DNA from: Sulfurimonas hongkongensis
Lineage (GTDB): Bacteria > Campylobacterota > Campylobacteria > Campylobacterales > Sulfurimonadaceae
Length of the DNA stretch: 64,000 nt
NCBI RefSeq assembly: GCF_000445475.1
Contig: NZ_AUPZ01000002.1
Location: forward strand, 124,001-188,000
Reading direction: 5' to 3'
Made by a program: the position numbers and the translations under genes. Shown here one piece after another: positions 55,662-64,000 of this stretch. The notes beneath the pieces are model-generated. The model was not told the DNA's origin. It worked only from the letters and a program-made list of their open reading frames with translations, and did not search any database. Each line of letters starts with the position of its first letter. Positions within the stretch are counted from its first letter, which is position 1.

Positions 55662-56800
55662 CTCAAATTCCCATACTTATAGTAAGCTGCACAAGCACCC
55701 TCGCTGCTTACCATACAGCTTCCTATCGGGCTTGTTGGTTTACATGCAGTTCCAAAAATGGTACATTCTGGTGGGTTTGCCATTCCTCTTAGTATGTCTC
55801 CGCAGATGCATAGTTTGTGGTCTTCTATCTCGCCTATTGGCAAAATATCTTTGTAGATAATCTCTGCATCGTACTCTTTAAACTCAGGCTTTAGTTTTAG
55901 TCCGCTTTTTGGAATATTGCCTAAACCACGCCATTTAAATAGATCTCTTTTGTCAAAATATCTCTCTATTAACTCTTGAGCTTTTAGGTTTCCATCATAA
56001 GTTACTAACCTTTTGTACTCAATCTCAAGTTCGCATCTGCCCTCTATAAACTGCTTGACTATCATGCTAATTGCCTGCATCACATCAACTGGTTCAAAGC
56101 CTGAGACAACTACTAGGCGGTTGTAATCTCTTGGAAACTCTTCATATATCTTACTACCGCTGATAACGCTCACATGAGATGGCCCTAAAAATGCGTCTAT
56201 TTTGTTGTTGTAACTATCTACATGTTCATCTCTTGAGTCGATTAACTCGCGCATTACTTCTGGAACTGTTACATGGTTTATGTGAAAAAAGATATTTTTT
56301 ATATCTTTTTTTATAACCGCATCAAGAAGAGCCGCTGTCATTGGAGTTGTCGTTTCAAATCCTATGGCAAAAAAGATGATTTTTTTAGTTGGGTTTTCAT
56401 TTGCGATTTTTAGACACTCTAAGGGAGAGTAGACAAAACGAACATCCGAACCTCTGCTTCTTGCATCTTGGAGGCTTCCATTGCTTCCTGGGACTTTTAT
56501 CATGTCGCCTAGAGTTACTAAAATCACATCTTCTACCATGCTCAAAACATAGGCGTGATCTATGCGCTCTTTTGGCATGATACAAACAGGACAACCCGGA
56601 CCATGGATAAACTTGATGTTTGATGGTAAGAGCTGTGGAAGTCCGTATTTCATGATGGTGTGCGTATGTCCACCACAAACTTCCATGATATTTATCTGGT
56701 TTTTAAGTTTTTTGGCATCTTCTTTTATGATTTTTGCATAGGCTTTTATGGTGTTGCCATCTCTAAAATCATCATAAAGATTTTTTAGCTCTAACCCCAT
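55658..56800 (-). CDS. hypD: hydrogenase maturation protein HypD
   Basis: HypD, with HypC, assembles the Fe(CN)2CO unit and holds a [4Fe-4S] cluster. The protein has VCGGHTHTIMKYG, HGPGCPVCIMP, GFETTTP and the cysteine-rich C-terminus LCICGDILRGMANPPEC...GACAAYYKY. I choose the ATG at 56800 (TGAGATG junction with hypC, with AGGAG just upstream), giving 380 residues; an ATG at 56827 adds nine and overlaps hypC. Confidence 0.96.
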   Translation of the reverse strand: MGLELKNLYDDFRDGNTIKAYAKIIKEDAKKLKNQINIMEVCGGHTHTIMKYGLPQLLPSNIKFIHGPGCPVCIMPKERIDHAYVLSMVEDVILVTLGDMIKVPGSNGSLQDARSRGSDVRFVYSPLECLKIANENPTKKIIFFAIGFETTTPMTAALLDAVIKKDIKNIFFHINHVTVPEVMRELIDSRDEHVDSYNNKIDAFLGPSHVSVISGSKIYEEFPRDYNRLVVVSGFEPVDVMQAISMIVKQFIEGRCELEIEYKRLVTYDGNLKAQELIERYFDKRDLFKWRGLGNIPKSGLKLKPEFKEYDAEIIYKDILPIGEIEDHKLCICGDILRGMANPPECTIFGTACKPTSPIGSCMVSSEGACAAYYKYGNLR

Positions 56801-56801
56801 C

Positions 56802-57092
56802 TCACTCTCCTCTATTTGGACACTCATCCGCCTCTAAAATCGCCATCTGCCGATCCTCTTCGTTCATCGCATCTATGATTTCTTTGTAAATTTCCAAACT
56901 ATCTAGCGCCTCGGCTTCATCGATTTTGTTCATCACAAACCCAATATGCAAAAGTACATAGTCACCTATTTTAATATCCTCTTGGCTCATAAGCGACAAA
57001 GAAGCCTCTCTTTGTACGCCCATAGTATCAACTGTTGCTACTTCATTTTCTTTATCTATCTTAACAACTTTACTTGGAATAGAGAGGCACAT
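56802..57092 (-). CDS. hypC: hydrogenase maturation chaperone HypC
   Basis: The 96-residue protein begins MCLSIPSKVVKI with the conserved Cys2 that binds the iron-ligand complex, followed by GDYVLLHIGFVMNKIDEAEA. It shares one base with the hypB stop and precedes hypD in the tight hypBCDE run. Confidence 0.96.
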   Translation of the reverse strand: MCLSIPSKVVKIDKENEVATVDTMGVQREASLSLMSQEDIKIGDYVLLHIGFVMNKIDEAEALDSLEIYKEIIDAMNEEDRQMAILEADECPNRGE

Positions 57093-57874
57093 TATCTCAT
57101 CCCCATTTTAAACTTAATCCAAGAAGCCACTTTTTTGATACTCTCTTCATCTTTTATGCTAACCTCAAGTATGTCTACACTTGGTTTTAATGCTCTTGCC
57201 ATCTCTTTTTCTTTTTGCATATCGTACTCAAAATACGGAAGTAGATCTGTTTTAGTAAAAAGTATCAAGTCTGCTTGACGAAACATCACTGGATATTTTG
57301 CAATTTTATCTTCACCCTCTGGGATGCTCACAAGAACTACATTTAAATGACTCCCAACATCATAACTAGCAGGACAAACAAGGTTCCCAACATTTTCTAT
57401 AAAACAGACATCTACACTATCTAAGTCCATATGATGCAGAGCTTTGTGAACCATAAATGCATCTAGATGACAAGCTGAACCAGTTTGAATCTGATGGGCT
57501 TCTATCCCTTTTGCTTTTAATCTATCTGCATCTCTACTTGTCTCTAAGTCTCCCTCAATTACAGCAAATTTAAACTCGCCTACATCCACCAAAGCCTCAA
57601 GTAGAGCCGTTTTTCCACTTCCTGGAGAACTCATCAAGTTTATACAAAGAACACCATGAGAGTTAAAATGCTCTCTATTATGTCCTGCTTCTTGATCATT
57701 TTTATCTAAAATTTTTGTAATTACAGAGATAGTTTTAGGGTCGTTTAACTGGGGATTATCATATAGATGAGCATGAGCGCTCTGATGTTCATGAGAACCC
57801 TCGTGATGGTGGTCTCCACTATGGTCATGAGAGTGACTATGTTCTACAATTGAGCAACCGCAATCTTTACACAT
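57092..57874 (-). CDS. hypB: hydrogenase nickel-incorporation GTPase HypB with His-rich N-terminus
   Basis: The 260-residue GTPase drives nickel insertion with HypA. The N-terminus has the CKDCGC nickel site (2-7) and then a histidine-rich stretch (HSHSHDHSGDHHHEGSHEH), suited to nickel storage. The P-loop is SSPGSGKTAL, followed by EGDLETSRDAD and the dimer/nickel-site CHLDAFMVH and VGNLVCPASYD. It is first in hypBCDEXA and preceded by a candidate operator and a repeat. Confidence 0.97.
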   Translation of the reverse strand: MCKDCGCSIVEHSHSHDHSGDHHHEGSHEHQSAHAHLYDNPQLNDPKTISVITKILDKNDQEAGHNREHFNSHGVLCINLMSSPGSGKTALLEALVDVGEFKFAVIEGDLETSRDADRLKAKGIEAHQIQTGSACHLDAFMVHKALHHMDLDSVDVCFIENVGNLVCPASYDVGSHLNVVLVSIPEGEDKIAKYPVMFRQADLILFTKTDLLPYFEYDMQKEKEMARALKPSVDILEVSIKDEESIKKVASWIKFKMGMR

Positions 57875-57923
57875 TTTTAAATCCTTAATTTTTTTTCTTG
57901 ATATGAATGAACAAATTTATTGT

Positions 57924-57941
57924 TATGAATAGGTATTCATA
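57924..57941. promoter_or_regulatory. candidate operator upstream of hypB
   Basis: TATGAAT-AGGT-ATTCATA is a perfect 7-bp inverted repeat 50-67 bases before the hypB start. A third TATGAAT half-site lies at 57902-57908. The spacing suits a dimeric repressor or activator site; the regulator is unknown. NikR or Fur-type control is possible, but I do not see a clear match to either consensus. Confidence 0.35.
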
Positions 57942-58003
57942 TTATATGTTTTTAAAATAAATCTAATATAAATTGAGTCTTCTAAACAATTTTTAAGCTA
58001 GAT

Positions 58004-58020
58004 CCTGAACAAAGTTCAGG
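58004..58020. repeat. dispersed palindromic repeat between hypF and hypB
   Basis: CCTGAAC-AAA-GTTCAGG is a perfect 7-bp inverted repeat followed by ACGACGCG. The preceding TAGAT and the arms match the element at 34499-34680 (GATCC with CCTGAA arms). It lies in the 207-base gap between hypF and hypB and splits the hyd/hyp run in two. Confidence 0.65.
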
Positions 58021-58081
58021 ACGACGCGTGTCACGTCATTTAATGCTTAAACGTAATCGAGTTTATACAGAGGGTCCAATT

Positions 58082-60307
58082 TTATATTTTCTTATTATAC
58101 GATAAAACATAATAAGCCTGCCCTAAGGCGATGCCACCATCATTGATGGCGGTTTTTTGCTGAGAGTAATACTTCATTTTCTCTCGCTTTAACGCTTGAC
58201 TCACAAGCTCTAAGAGTGTTTTGTTTTGAAACACACCGCCACTTAAAATCACCTCTAGTTTTTCTATCTTTGAAATATCTGTGATGATTTTTACTAGTGT
58301 ATTTATAAGCATAGAATTGAGCTCATCTTTATCCATTTTACCCTTTAAAATATACTCAACTATTTTTATATCAATCACATTGTTAGCTATAGTATAGTCG
58401 AAGCATTTTGCTATATTTTTATCATAATGACTCTCACACAAAAGTCCACTCTCACCCTCATAACTCACACTTTGCGTAAGTCCTGAAAATGAGGCTATAG
58501 CATCAAAGAGTCTTGCTACAGAGCTTGTTTTTGGTGCATTGAGATTTTTTATATAACTCTGATGGAGCATCTTTATCTCAGATGCTACAAAAGATTTAAC
58601 AACATCAAACTCTAGCTCTAAAACCTCTTCTAAGCTTAGCTCGTCAAAAAGCATACTAAGAGCAACTCTTCTTGGTTCTTTTATCGCTTTATCTGCACCT
58701 AAAAGCTTAATCCCTTTAAAGCTATATTTGCGAGCATCTCCTACAAAAATCTCTCCACCCCAAAGAGTTCCATCATCACCGTAACCAGTCCCATCAAAAC
58801 TAAATCCAAGATAATCCCCACTAAGTCCAAATTCCGCCTTACACGCATAGATGTGGGCTAAATGGTGTCCAACTTCTAAAAGCTCACAGTTTTGTTTTTT
58901 TGCCCACTTTGTTGTCTCATAATTTGGGTGTTTATCATGAACTATAATATCAGGCTCAAAATCGTAAAACCTTTTAAAACTCTCTAGCGTTCGCTCAAAA
59001 AAACCAAATGCCTCCATAGAGTCCAAGTCCCCGATATGAGGAGATAAGATGATATTATCCCCAATTACAAAAGCTACAGAGTTTTTTGCATTTGCACCAA
59101 CTGCTAAGATTTTTTTCTCACTCTTAAATGGAAGTTTTATAACCTTAGGTGCGAAGCCTCTTGAGAGCCTTAAAGTCTGCATCTTTGCAGCAACTACTTG
59201 GACTAAACTATCATCAACTCCGCTAATTATCTCTCTATCAAAATCGAGTGTAAAATCAACAAAAGGAAGCTTTTTAAAGATATCTTTAGCGCTTATAATG
59301 ATAGGCTCATCTCCAAGATTTGCACTTGTTGCCACTATGGGGTTTTTAAGATGCATAAAAAGAAGATGATGAAGTGCAGTATAAGGCAAAAAACAGCCGA
59401 TTCTATCTATCTTTGGAGCTACAAGAGATGAAATATTATTGCTGTTTATAAGCTTTTTCAGTATTACAATCGGGGCTTCTTTAGATGCTAAAAGCTCTTC
59501 TTCTTTCTCGCTTACTTTGGCTAGTGACTCTATCTGCTGTAAGTCTCTGCACATAATTGCAAAGGGTTTTGCAGGTCTGTTTTTAAACTCTCTCAATTTT
59601 TTAATTACTTCATCATTTGTAGCATCACAAACTATATGAAATCCGCCTATGCCTTTTATGGCTACAATCTCTGCGCTCTCTATTAGAGATGCGACTTTTT
59701 TGATTATATCTTTTTCATCTACTCTTGTCTCGCCCCTAAAAAGAGACAAAATAGGTCCACACTCATTACATGAGATTGGCTGTGCGTGGTACCTTCTCAT
59801 CTTAGGATTTTTGTACTCATCTTCACATGAGCTGCACATCTCAAACTTCTGCATTGAGGTGTTTTTTCTATCATAAGGGACTGTTTTTATGATGCTATAT
59901 CTTGGACCGCAGTTTGTGCAGTTAGTGCCAAAGTAGTTGTGAAATTTTTTACTCCTTTTTATATCTGCTAAACACTTATGACATATAGCAACATCTGTGG
60001 GAATAAGCGCTGTTTTTGAACCACTAAGCCCTTTATCACTTTGTATAATTTTGAACTTATCTTCTTGAACTAACTTTATCTCTGTTATTTGTACATCATC
60101 AATTCTTGCAAGTGGCGGAAGCTTAGAGTAGAGTGAATCTTCAAAGAGTTTTATATCTTCATCCCTGCCTTGCATTTCAAGTTTGACTCCACTTGTGTCA
60201 TTTTTGACAAAGCCCACAAGGGAAAATTCTAGTGCTTTTTTATATACAAAAGGGCGAAATCCAACGCCTTGAACCTGTCCTTTTATACTATAACTGACTC
60301 TTCTCAA
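58082..60307 (-). CDS. hypF: carbamoyltransferase HypF
   Basis: HypF activates carbamoyl phosphate and passes the carbamoyl group to HypE. The 741-residue protein has an acylphosphatase domain (GQVQGVGFRPFVYK), zinc fingers (CHKCLADI...CTNCGPRYS and CSSCEDEY...CNECGP), a YrdC-like domain (AIKGIGGFHIVCDA) and a Kae1-like domain (HHLAHIYACK, SGGVFQN). All are intact and the length is normal. It overlaps hydE by 4 bases. Confidence 0.97.
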   Translation of the reverse strand: MRRVSYSIKGQVQGVGFRPFVYKKALEFSLVGFVKNDTSGVKLEMQGRDEDIKLFEDSLYSKLPPLARIDDVQITEIKLVQEDKFKIIQSDKGLSGSKTALIPTDVAICHKCLADIKRSKKFHNYFGTNCTNCGPRYSIIKTVPYDRKNTSMQKFEMCSSCEDEYKNPKMRRYHAQPISCNECGPILSLFRGETRVDEKDIIKKVASLIESAEIVAIKGIGGFHIVCDATNDEVIKKLREFKNRPAKPFAIMCRDLQQIESLAKVSEKEEELLASKEAPIVILKKLINSNNISSLVAPKIDRIGCFLPYTALHHLLFMHLKNPIVATSANLGDEPIIISAKDIFKKLPFVDFTLDFDREIISGVDDSLVQVVAAKMQTLRLSRGFAPKVIKLPFKSEKKILAVGANAKNSVAFVIGDNIILSPHIGDLDSMEAFGFFERTLESFKRFYDFEPDIIVHDKHPNYETTKWAKKQNCELLEVGHHLAHIYACKAEFGLSGDYLGFSFDGTGYGDDGTLWGGEIFVGDARKYSFKGIKLLGADKAIKEPRRVALSMLFDELSLEEVLELEFDVVKSFVASEIKMLHQSYIKNLNAPKTSSVARLFDAIASFSGLTQSVSYEGESGLLCESHYDKNIAKCFDYTIANNVIDIKIVEYILKGKMDKDELNSMLINTLVKIITDISKIEKLEVILSGGVFQNKTLLELVSQALKREKMKYYSQQKTAINDGGIALGQAYYVLSYNKKI

Positions 60308-61974
60308 AGTAGCTCATTTGCACCATATAAAATATTTCTACCATCTATTGGCAACTCTTTGTTGAAGTAGAGATTGTGATTTACTGAGACCTCTTTACTA
60401 AGTTTGCTAAAGAGATGTCTATTTTCTAAAAGCATTCCAGTAGCAACTACTGCATCTGTTTTCATCTCCTCTTTTATATCATCAAATTGTGAGGAGATAA
60501 ACTCAACAAAACTCTCAACTACCCCATAACAAAGTGTAAGTCTATCTACATCTGCTAGTTTAAAACTCATAGCAGTTCTTATGGTCATAAGTGGTTCTAA
60601 GTAAACTTTAGAATTTTGTCTTTTTAGTTTATAGTCTATTCTTGGGCCTTTTGTACCTAAAAAAAGAGCTGCATTTTGCTCTATTATTTCAGCTGATTTC
60701 ATTAAATCTTTATCTTTTGAATATCCTAGCACTATAGAGACAATCCCCCAAAGTTTATAAACATTAAACTCCTCTTCATCAAACTCTATCTTAGATATCT
60801 CTTCGTAATGCTCAGGAAATTTATTTTTAAAGTTCTCTACTAGTTTTGCTCCAGCTTCATCAAAAGCTACTATAGAGTCAAACACCTCTTTAATCGAGCC
60901 AAAGTTAAATTTAAATGAGAGATACTCAATAACTCCAAACTTTTTAGAATAGACCATAATATTATTATGATAATCTTTGGAGATATTAACCCCAGCAACA
61001 GTTCCATCAAGCAAAGAGTGCTCTTTTACAACTGAGAAAAAAGCGCCAACATGCTTGATAAGGTCATCTTTATGGCTTAGATTTTCATATGGCAGACCTT
61101 TTTGCCCCTTTACAATTGCGATATGGTTATCACCTACAACAATCTCTATAGGTTCTAGCTCTTTTTCGCGCATTATCAAATCAAACTTCACATCAAAAGC
61201 AATACTCTCTTTTGTTATAAAAATCATACTGATGCCAAGCTTGTTTAGTTCACCAAGGAGTAGATGCAAAACAAAATCATCAGGGAGTTTAAAACGAATA
61301 AGCTCTTTATCTACTTCCTCAAAATCCATCTTAAACTTCATGTTTGTTTTTAATCTTATAAGAGGTTTCTCTATAGCTCCTAGAGCTACTACTTCACTAT
61401 TGCTAGCGTTTGTATAGTTTAAAACTGATACTAAATCATAACAAACAATATCAAAATCAGTATTGCTACATTTGTTTCCTACTTTACCAACATAATATCT
61501 ACCATTAAATGTATCTAGGCTAGCCACCTGTCCGTCACTTATAGCTTTAGCAAGGGTTGCAAAGTCATCTTTATAACTTCTCATCTTACCCGAAACTCCG
61601 TATCCACAAACTTCACACTCATGAAATATATTGTAGTAGTTTTTATCTGCTTCGTCCATAACTTTAGTTAAACACTTTGGACAAAACGCCATATCTAGCT
61701 TTGGTGTTTTTTGCAAAATGAAACTACTCTCTGGCATCTCATCAACAACTCTTACATCAGTCTCATGTAGAAAAATAGAGTGAGGCAACTCTGTTGAGAG
61801 TCTATTTGCAAAACTCTCTAGCTCATCGATATCTTCTGATTTTACATATAAAAAGAGTTTATCGCCATCTCTTATGATTTTTGATTCTAGTAAAAACTCT
61901 TTTAGAGTTCTTGTGATTATCTTCTCATAAATTAGAGATGATGAGAGATAGTTAAATGAAAATTCCAATATCAT
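60304..61974 (-). CDS. hydE: HydE, HypF-related accessory protein of the uptake hydrogenase
   Basis: The 556-residue protein occupies the position of hydE in the Wolinella-type hydABCDE operon. It contains one zinc-finger unit like those of HypF (CPKCLTKVMDEADKNYY...CEVCGYG; C98, C101, C120, C123) and later segments faintly like the YrdC and Kae1 parts of HypF (DGQVASLDTFNGRYYVG, SLLDGTVAGVN). No acylphosphatase motif is visible. I read it as a divergent HypF paralogue, not the unrelated radical-SAM HydE of [FeFe]-hydrogenases. It overlaps hydD and hypF by 4 bases each. Exact role unknown. Confidence 0.75.
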   Translation of the reverse strand: MILEFSFNYLSSSLIYEKIITRTLKEFLLESKIIRDGDKLFLYVKSEDIDELESFANRLSTELPHSIFLHETDVRVVDEMPESSFILQKTPKLDMAFCPKCLTKVMDEADKNYYNIFHECEVCGYGVSGKMRSYKDDFATLAKAISDGQVASLDTFNGRYYVGKVGNKCSNTDFDIVCYDLVSVLNYTNASNSEVVALGAIEKPLIRLKTNMKFKMDFEEVDKELIRFKLPDDFVLHLLLGELNKLGISMIFITKESIAFDVKFDLIMREKELEPIEIVVGDNHIAIVKGQKGLPYENLSHKDDLIKHVGAFFSVVKEHSLLDGTVAGVNISKDYHNNIMVYSKKFGVIEYLSFKFNFGSIKEVFDSIVAFDEAGAKLVENFKNKFPEHYEEISKIEFDEEEFNVYKLWGIVSIVLGYSKDKDLMKSAEIIEQNAALFLGTKGPRIDYKLKRQNSKVYLEPLMTIRTAMSFKLADVDRLTLCYGVVESFVEFISSQFDDIKEEMKTDAVVATGMLLENRHLFSKLSKEVSVNHNLYFNKELPIDGRNILYGANELL

Positions 61975-62516
61975 AAAGCGCCTTTTAAATATGTATATTT
62001 AGAGACCTCTTCTAAAGTTATGCTTTTTTTTACCACAACTTTGATTCCAAAATCTTCTATATATTTTATAATAACTCTCTGCATTATATTAGCAGCTTTT
62101 AAAACTTCATCAGTCATTGTAAAAGTACTGTTTTCACCTATGACAAAGGGAATTACTCCTACTATTTTTGTAGATGGCAAATCTCCTAGCATCTCAATCA
62201 TCTGGAGAGTTTGTAGCATCTCTACCTCATGAGCACTTCCATTCCATGTGATAAACTCAGGGACATCGCTAAAATCAAAGCTATAAACATCTCCAACTTT
62301 TCCATCAACTACTTTTACACAGTCTATAAGTAAAACACTCTCATACTCTGTAATAATAGGAATCAATCTTTGTGCTAAAGTACCACCATCTAGGATATCT
62401 ACGGTATGCTCATCAGATATAAACTCATATTTTTCATCTAGTAGATTTGCAAGATGAGGACCAATCCCCTCATCTCCAAACAGAATATTTCCAATACCAA
62501 GAATTAAAATTTTCAA
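61971..62516 (-). CDS. hydD: hydrogenase maturation protease HydD
   Basis: This HyaD/HupD-type endopeptidase cuts the tail from the large subunit after nickel insertion. The 181-residue protein shows GIGNILFGDEGIGPHLANLL with the metal-binding glutamate, VDILDGGTLAQRL with the second ligand, and a histidine in GSAHEVEML. It lies between hydC and hydE. Its likely substrate is HydB, which has a 23-residue tail; the second large subunit has none. Confidence 0.94.
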   Translation of the reverse strand: MKILILGIGNILFGDEGIGPHLANLLDEKYEFISDEHTVDILDGGTLAQRLIPIITEYESVLLIDCVKVVDGKVGDVYSFDFSDVPEFITWNGSAHEVEMLQTLQMIEMLGDLPSTKIVGVIPFVIGENSTFTMTDEVLKAANIMQRVIIKYIEDFGIKVVVKKSITLEEVSKYTYLKGAL

Positions 62517-62532
62517 AAGCTATTCCTCTGTA

Positions 62533-63246
62533 TTAGTGTTTTCTTTTCCATCTATATCCGCTAAATATAGAGTCAACTGTTCCCTCTTTGCCATAGACAG
62601 CGTTAAAGACTACCATATAAACATGCCCAACTACAAAGATAATAACTCCCCACATAAGTATATGATGAAGCTCTCTAACCGCCGCTAATCCACCAATCAT
62701 AGCTTCGATAACTCTCATTGAGTCATAGAGTATTGCACCTATTCCACCATGAAAGCTGTGAACATAGAGGATAAGTCCTGTTAGAATTAGACCACTTATT
62801 GCAACATAAAAGACTACATAAGCCATTAGCTGTATAACATTATAGGCTCCACTTAGCTTTGGATGTTTTGTTAAGAGGAGATAATATCCTACCTGATTAA
62901 GCCAATTTTTAAGACTAAAAAGATCTTTAAAAGAATTTATCTCAACCTTATCTTTAACAGAAAAAAAGAAGTAGTATGTTTTTCCTATAAACATAGATAT
63001 CATAATAAATCCAAAAATTTCATGTATACCTCTTAAATCTGCATTTAAAAAATTTGTCGGCTGGGCATTTACAGCTGGCACTATAAAAGGAACAGAGATA
63101 TAAAATCCTGTTACGGTTAGTATGATTATACTTAACACTCTAATCCAGTGATGCCATCTATAAAAAGAAGTAAATTCAAGCTCACGTTGGATTTTTTCAT
63201 CACTGTTTTTTAAAGAGCTTTGCTCTAATGTAGTAACACCTTGCAT
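62533..63246 (-). CDS. hydC: Ni/Fe-hydrogenase cytochrome b subunit HydC
   Basis: HydC anchors the uptake hydrogenase and passes electrons to the quinone pool. From the ATG at 63246 (GGGGG SD 5 bases upstream) the 237-residue protein has about four hydrophobic segments with haem-ligand histidines in RWHHWIRVL, RGIHEIFGF, LHHILMW and VVGHVYM. The longer frame back to 63300 would run into hydB and is rejected. Confidence 0.94.
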   Translation of the reverse strand: MQGVTTLEQSSLKNSDEKIQRELEFTSFYRWHHWIRVLSIIILTVTGFYISVPFIVPAVNAQPTNFLNADLRGIHEIFGFIMISMFIGKTYYFFFSVKDKVEINSFKDLFSLKNWLNQVGYYLLLTKHPKLSGAYNVIQLMAYVVFYVAISGLILTGLILYVHSFHGGIGAILYDSMRVIEAMIGGLAAVRELHHILMWGVIIFVVGHVYMVVFNAVYGKEGTVDSIFSGYRWKRKH

Positions 63247-63256
63247 AATAGCCCCC

Positions 63257-64000
63257 TTAAACCGTACATCCGCCATAAAGCGGATCAACTTTATACTCAC
63301 TTAGCACTTTGCCTTTAGTATCCATTACATGAACAGCACATGCTATACATGGATCATATGAGTGGATGATTCTAATTATCTCTATTGGTTGTGTCAAATC
63401 TTCTATCTTTAGACCGATTAAGTCAGCTTCATATGGTCCTTTTGAACCTTTAGCGTCCATAGGCCCAGCATTCCAAGTAGATGGAACAACTGTTTGATAG
63501 TTCTCAACAACTCCGTTTTTAATTCTAATCCAGTGACTAAGCATTCCACGAGGCACATCACCTAGACCTCTTCCTTTATACTCTTTGTTTTTATCAATCG
63601 TATAAGTTGCACAAGTCTCTTGATCAACTTTTAGGTTTTCTATAAGATTATTAAAAGCAACCAATGCGTTATCAGCTATAAGTTTAGTTTGTAGCATTCG
63701 CCCAGCTGTTCTTCCTAGAGTTGAAAACAGAGCACTAGCAGGTAGTCCTGTCTGCTCTAAAAATCCATTTACAACACTCTCTACTCTTTTGTTACCTTTT
63801 GCATAAGCAACTAAGATACAAGCAAGAGGTCCAACTTCCATAGGTTCGCCATCATATCTAGGTGATTTTATCCAGCTATATTTCTCTTTTTCATTAATAT
63901 TTTTTGAAGCTACCATCTTACCATCAGGTCCAACGCTTTGCCCATCTACAAAACCTGTATATTTAGGATTGTTTGTCCCATCATAAGGATGCTGTGGTTC
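63257..64000 (-). CDS. hydB: uptake [NiFe]-hydrogenase large subunit HydB (partial, N-terminus outside window)
   Basis: The visible ~247 C-terminal residues continue to the window edge with no start needed inside (GFVDGQSVGPDGKMVAS precedes the first internal ATG). They contain WIKSPRYDGEPMEVGPLA, PSTWNAGPMDAKG and DPCIACAVH followed by a 23-residue tail ending YGGCTV, which HydD would remove. This is the respiratory, membrane-bound group 1 type, paired with HydC. hydA should lie just outside the window. Confidence 0.96.
   Translation of the reverse strand, partial: EPQHPYDGTNNPKYTGFVDGQSVGPDGKMVASKNINEKEKYSWIKSPRYDGEPMEVGPLACILVAYAKGNKRVESVVNGFLEQTGLPASALFSTLGRTAGRMLQTKLIADNALVAFNNLIENLKVDQETCATYTIDKNKEYKGRGLGDVPRGMLSHWIRIKNGVVENYQTVVPSTWNAGPMDAKGSKGPYEADLIGLKIEDLTQPIEIIRIIHSYDPCIACAVHVMDTKGKVLSEYKVDPLYGGCTV

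Noticed and set aside
60304-61974. Reading hydE as the radical-SAM maturase of [FeFe]-hydrogenase
   Set aside because: There is no CxxxCxxC radical-SAM motif and no [FeFe]-hydrogenase gene; the zinc finger is HypF-like.

Overview
This window looks like a chromosomal segment of a sulfur- and hydrogen-oxidising Campylobacterota bacterium, probably Sulfurimonas or a close relative. The evidence is the AT-rich sequence, the hydABCDE-style uptake hydrogenase layout known from Wolinella-type epsilonproteobacteria, a ribBA gene with a degenerate GTP cyclohydrolase half, quinone-type pyrD, and the general gene repertoire. This assignment rests on recognition, not on a database search.

Layout. Positions 1-4501 (minus strand) hold an MFS/LplT-like transporter (cut by the window edge), a DUF695/RraB-like protein, a response regulator and ribBA. 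Positions 4644-6844 hold a strong promoter, a tRNA-fMet/Gln/fMet array, proB, a second identical tRNA-Gln, a frameshifted small ORF and a 33-residue membrane micro-protein. Positions 6847-15775 (minus) hold a HIT protein, TRAP permeases dctQM, and a type I restriction-modification operon (hsdR-hsdS-DUF3800-hsdM) with a PIN-toxin-like remnant inside it. Positions 15784-21511 (minus) are a housekeeping run: fapA-like, ruvA, ddl, an alpha/beta hydrolase and murF. Positions 21627-34448 are mostly plus-strand housekeeping: murJ, cysS, upp, folD, lepB, a site-2 protease, rpiB, apt, trpB, pepA and a DMT transporter, with a CitE-like gene and a small cytochrome c on the other strand. Positions 34501-39735 are an accessory island: a tandem-repeat array, a broken acyltransferase-like gene, then a TonB-dependent receptor, a YfiR-like periplasmic protein and a GGDEF-EAL enzyme in tight order. 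Positions 39813-47854 return to housekeeping genes (ychF, an RlmI-like methyltransferase, DJ-1, pyrD, an M16 peptidase, adk, cysK).

Positions 47921-64000 (all minus) are a hydrogen-metabolism locus. Read in transcription order it is hydB (partial), hydC, hydD, hydE, hypF, hypB, hypC, hypD, hypE, hypX, hypA, then a second [NiFe]-hydrogenase (large then small subunit) and, three bases later, a methyl-accepting chemotaxis protein. The uptake enzyme HydB keeps the cleavable C-terminal tail expected of a respiratory hydrogenase, and HydD is its protease. The second large subunit stops exactly at the last histidine of its DPCxxCxxH motif, as H2-sensing hydrogenases do. Its small subunit has a twin-arginine-like N-terminus. 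The adjoining chemoreceptor carries two CxxCH haem motifs in its periplasmic domain.

The strongest hypothesis from this window is that this second hydrogenase and the dihaem chemoreceptor form an H2-sensing chemotaxis module (hydrogen taxis), matured by the same Hyp set, which includes the CO-ligand-forming HypX. A second candidate signalling module is the TonB receptor/YfiR/GGDEF-EAL cassette, which parallels YfiBNR but has a TonB-type receptor as the outer-membrane component.
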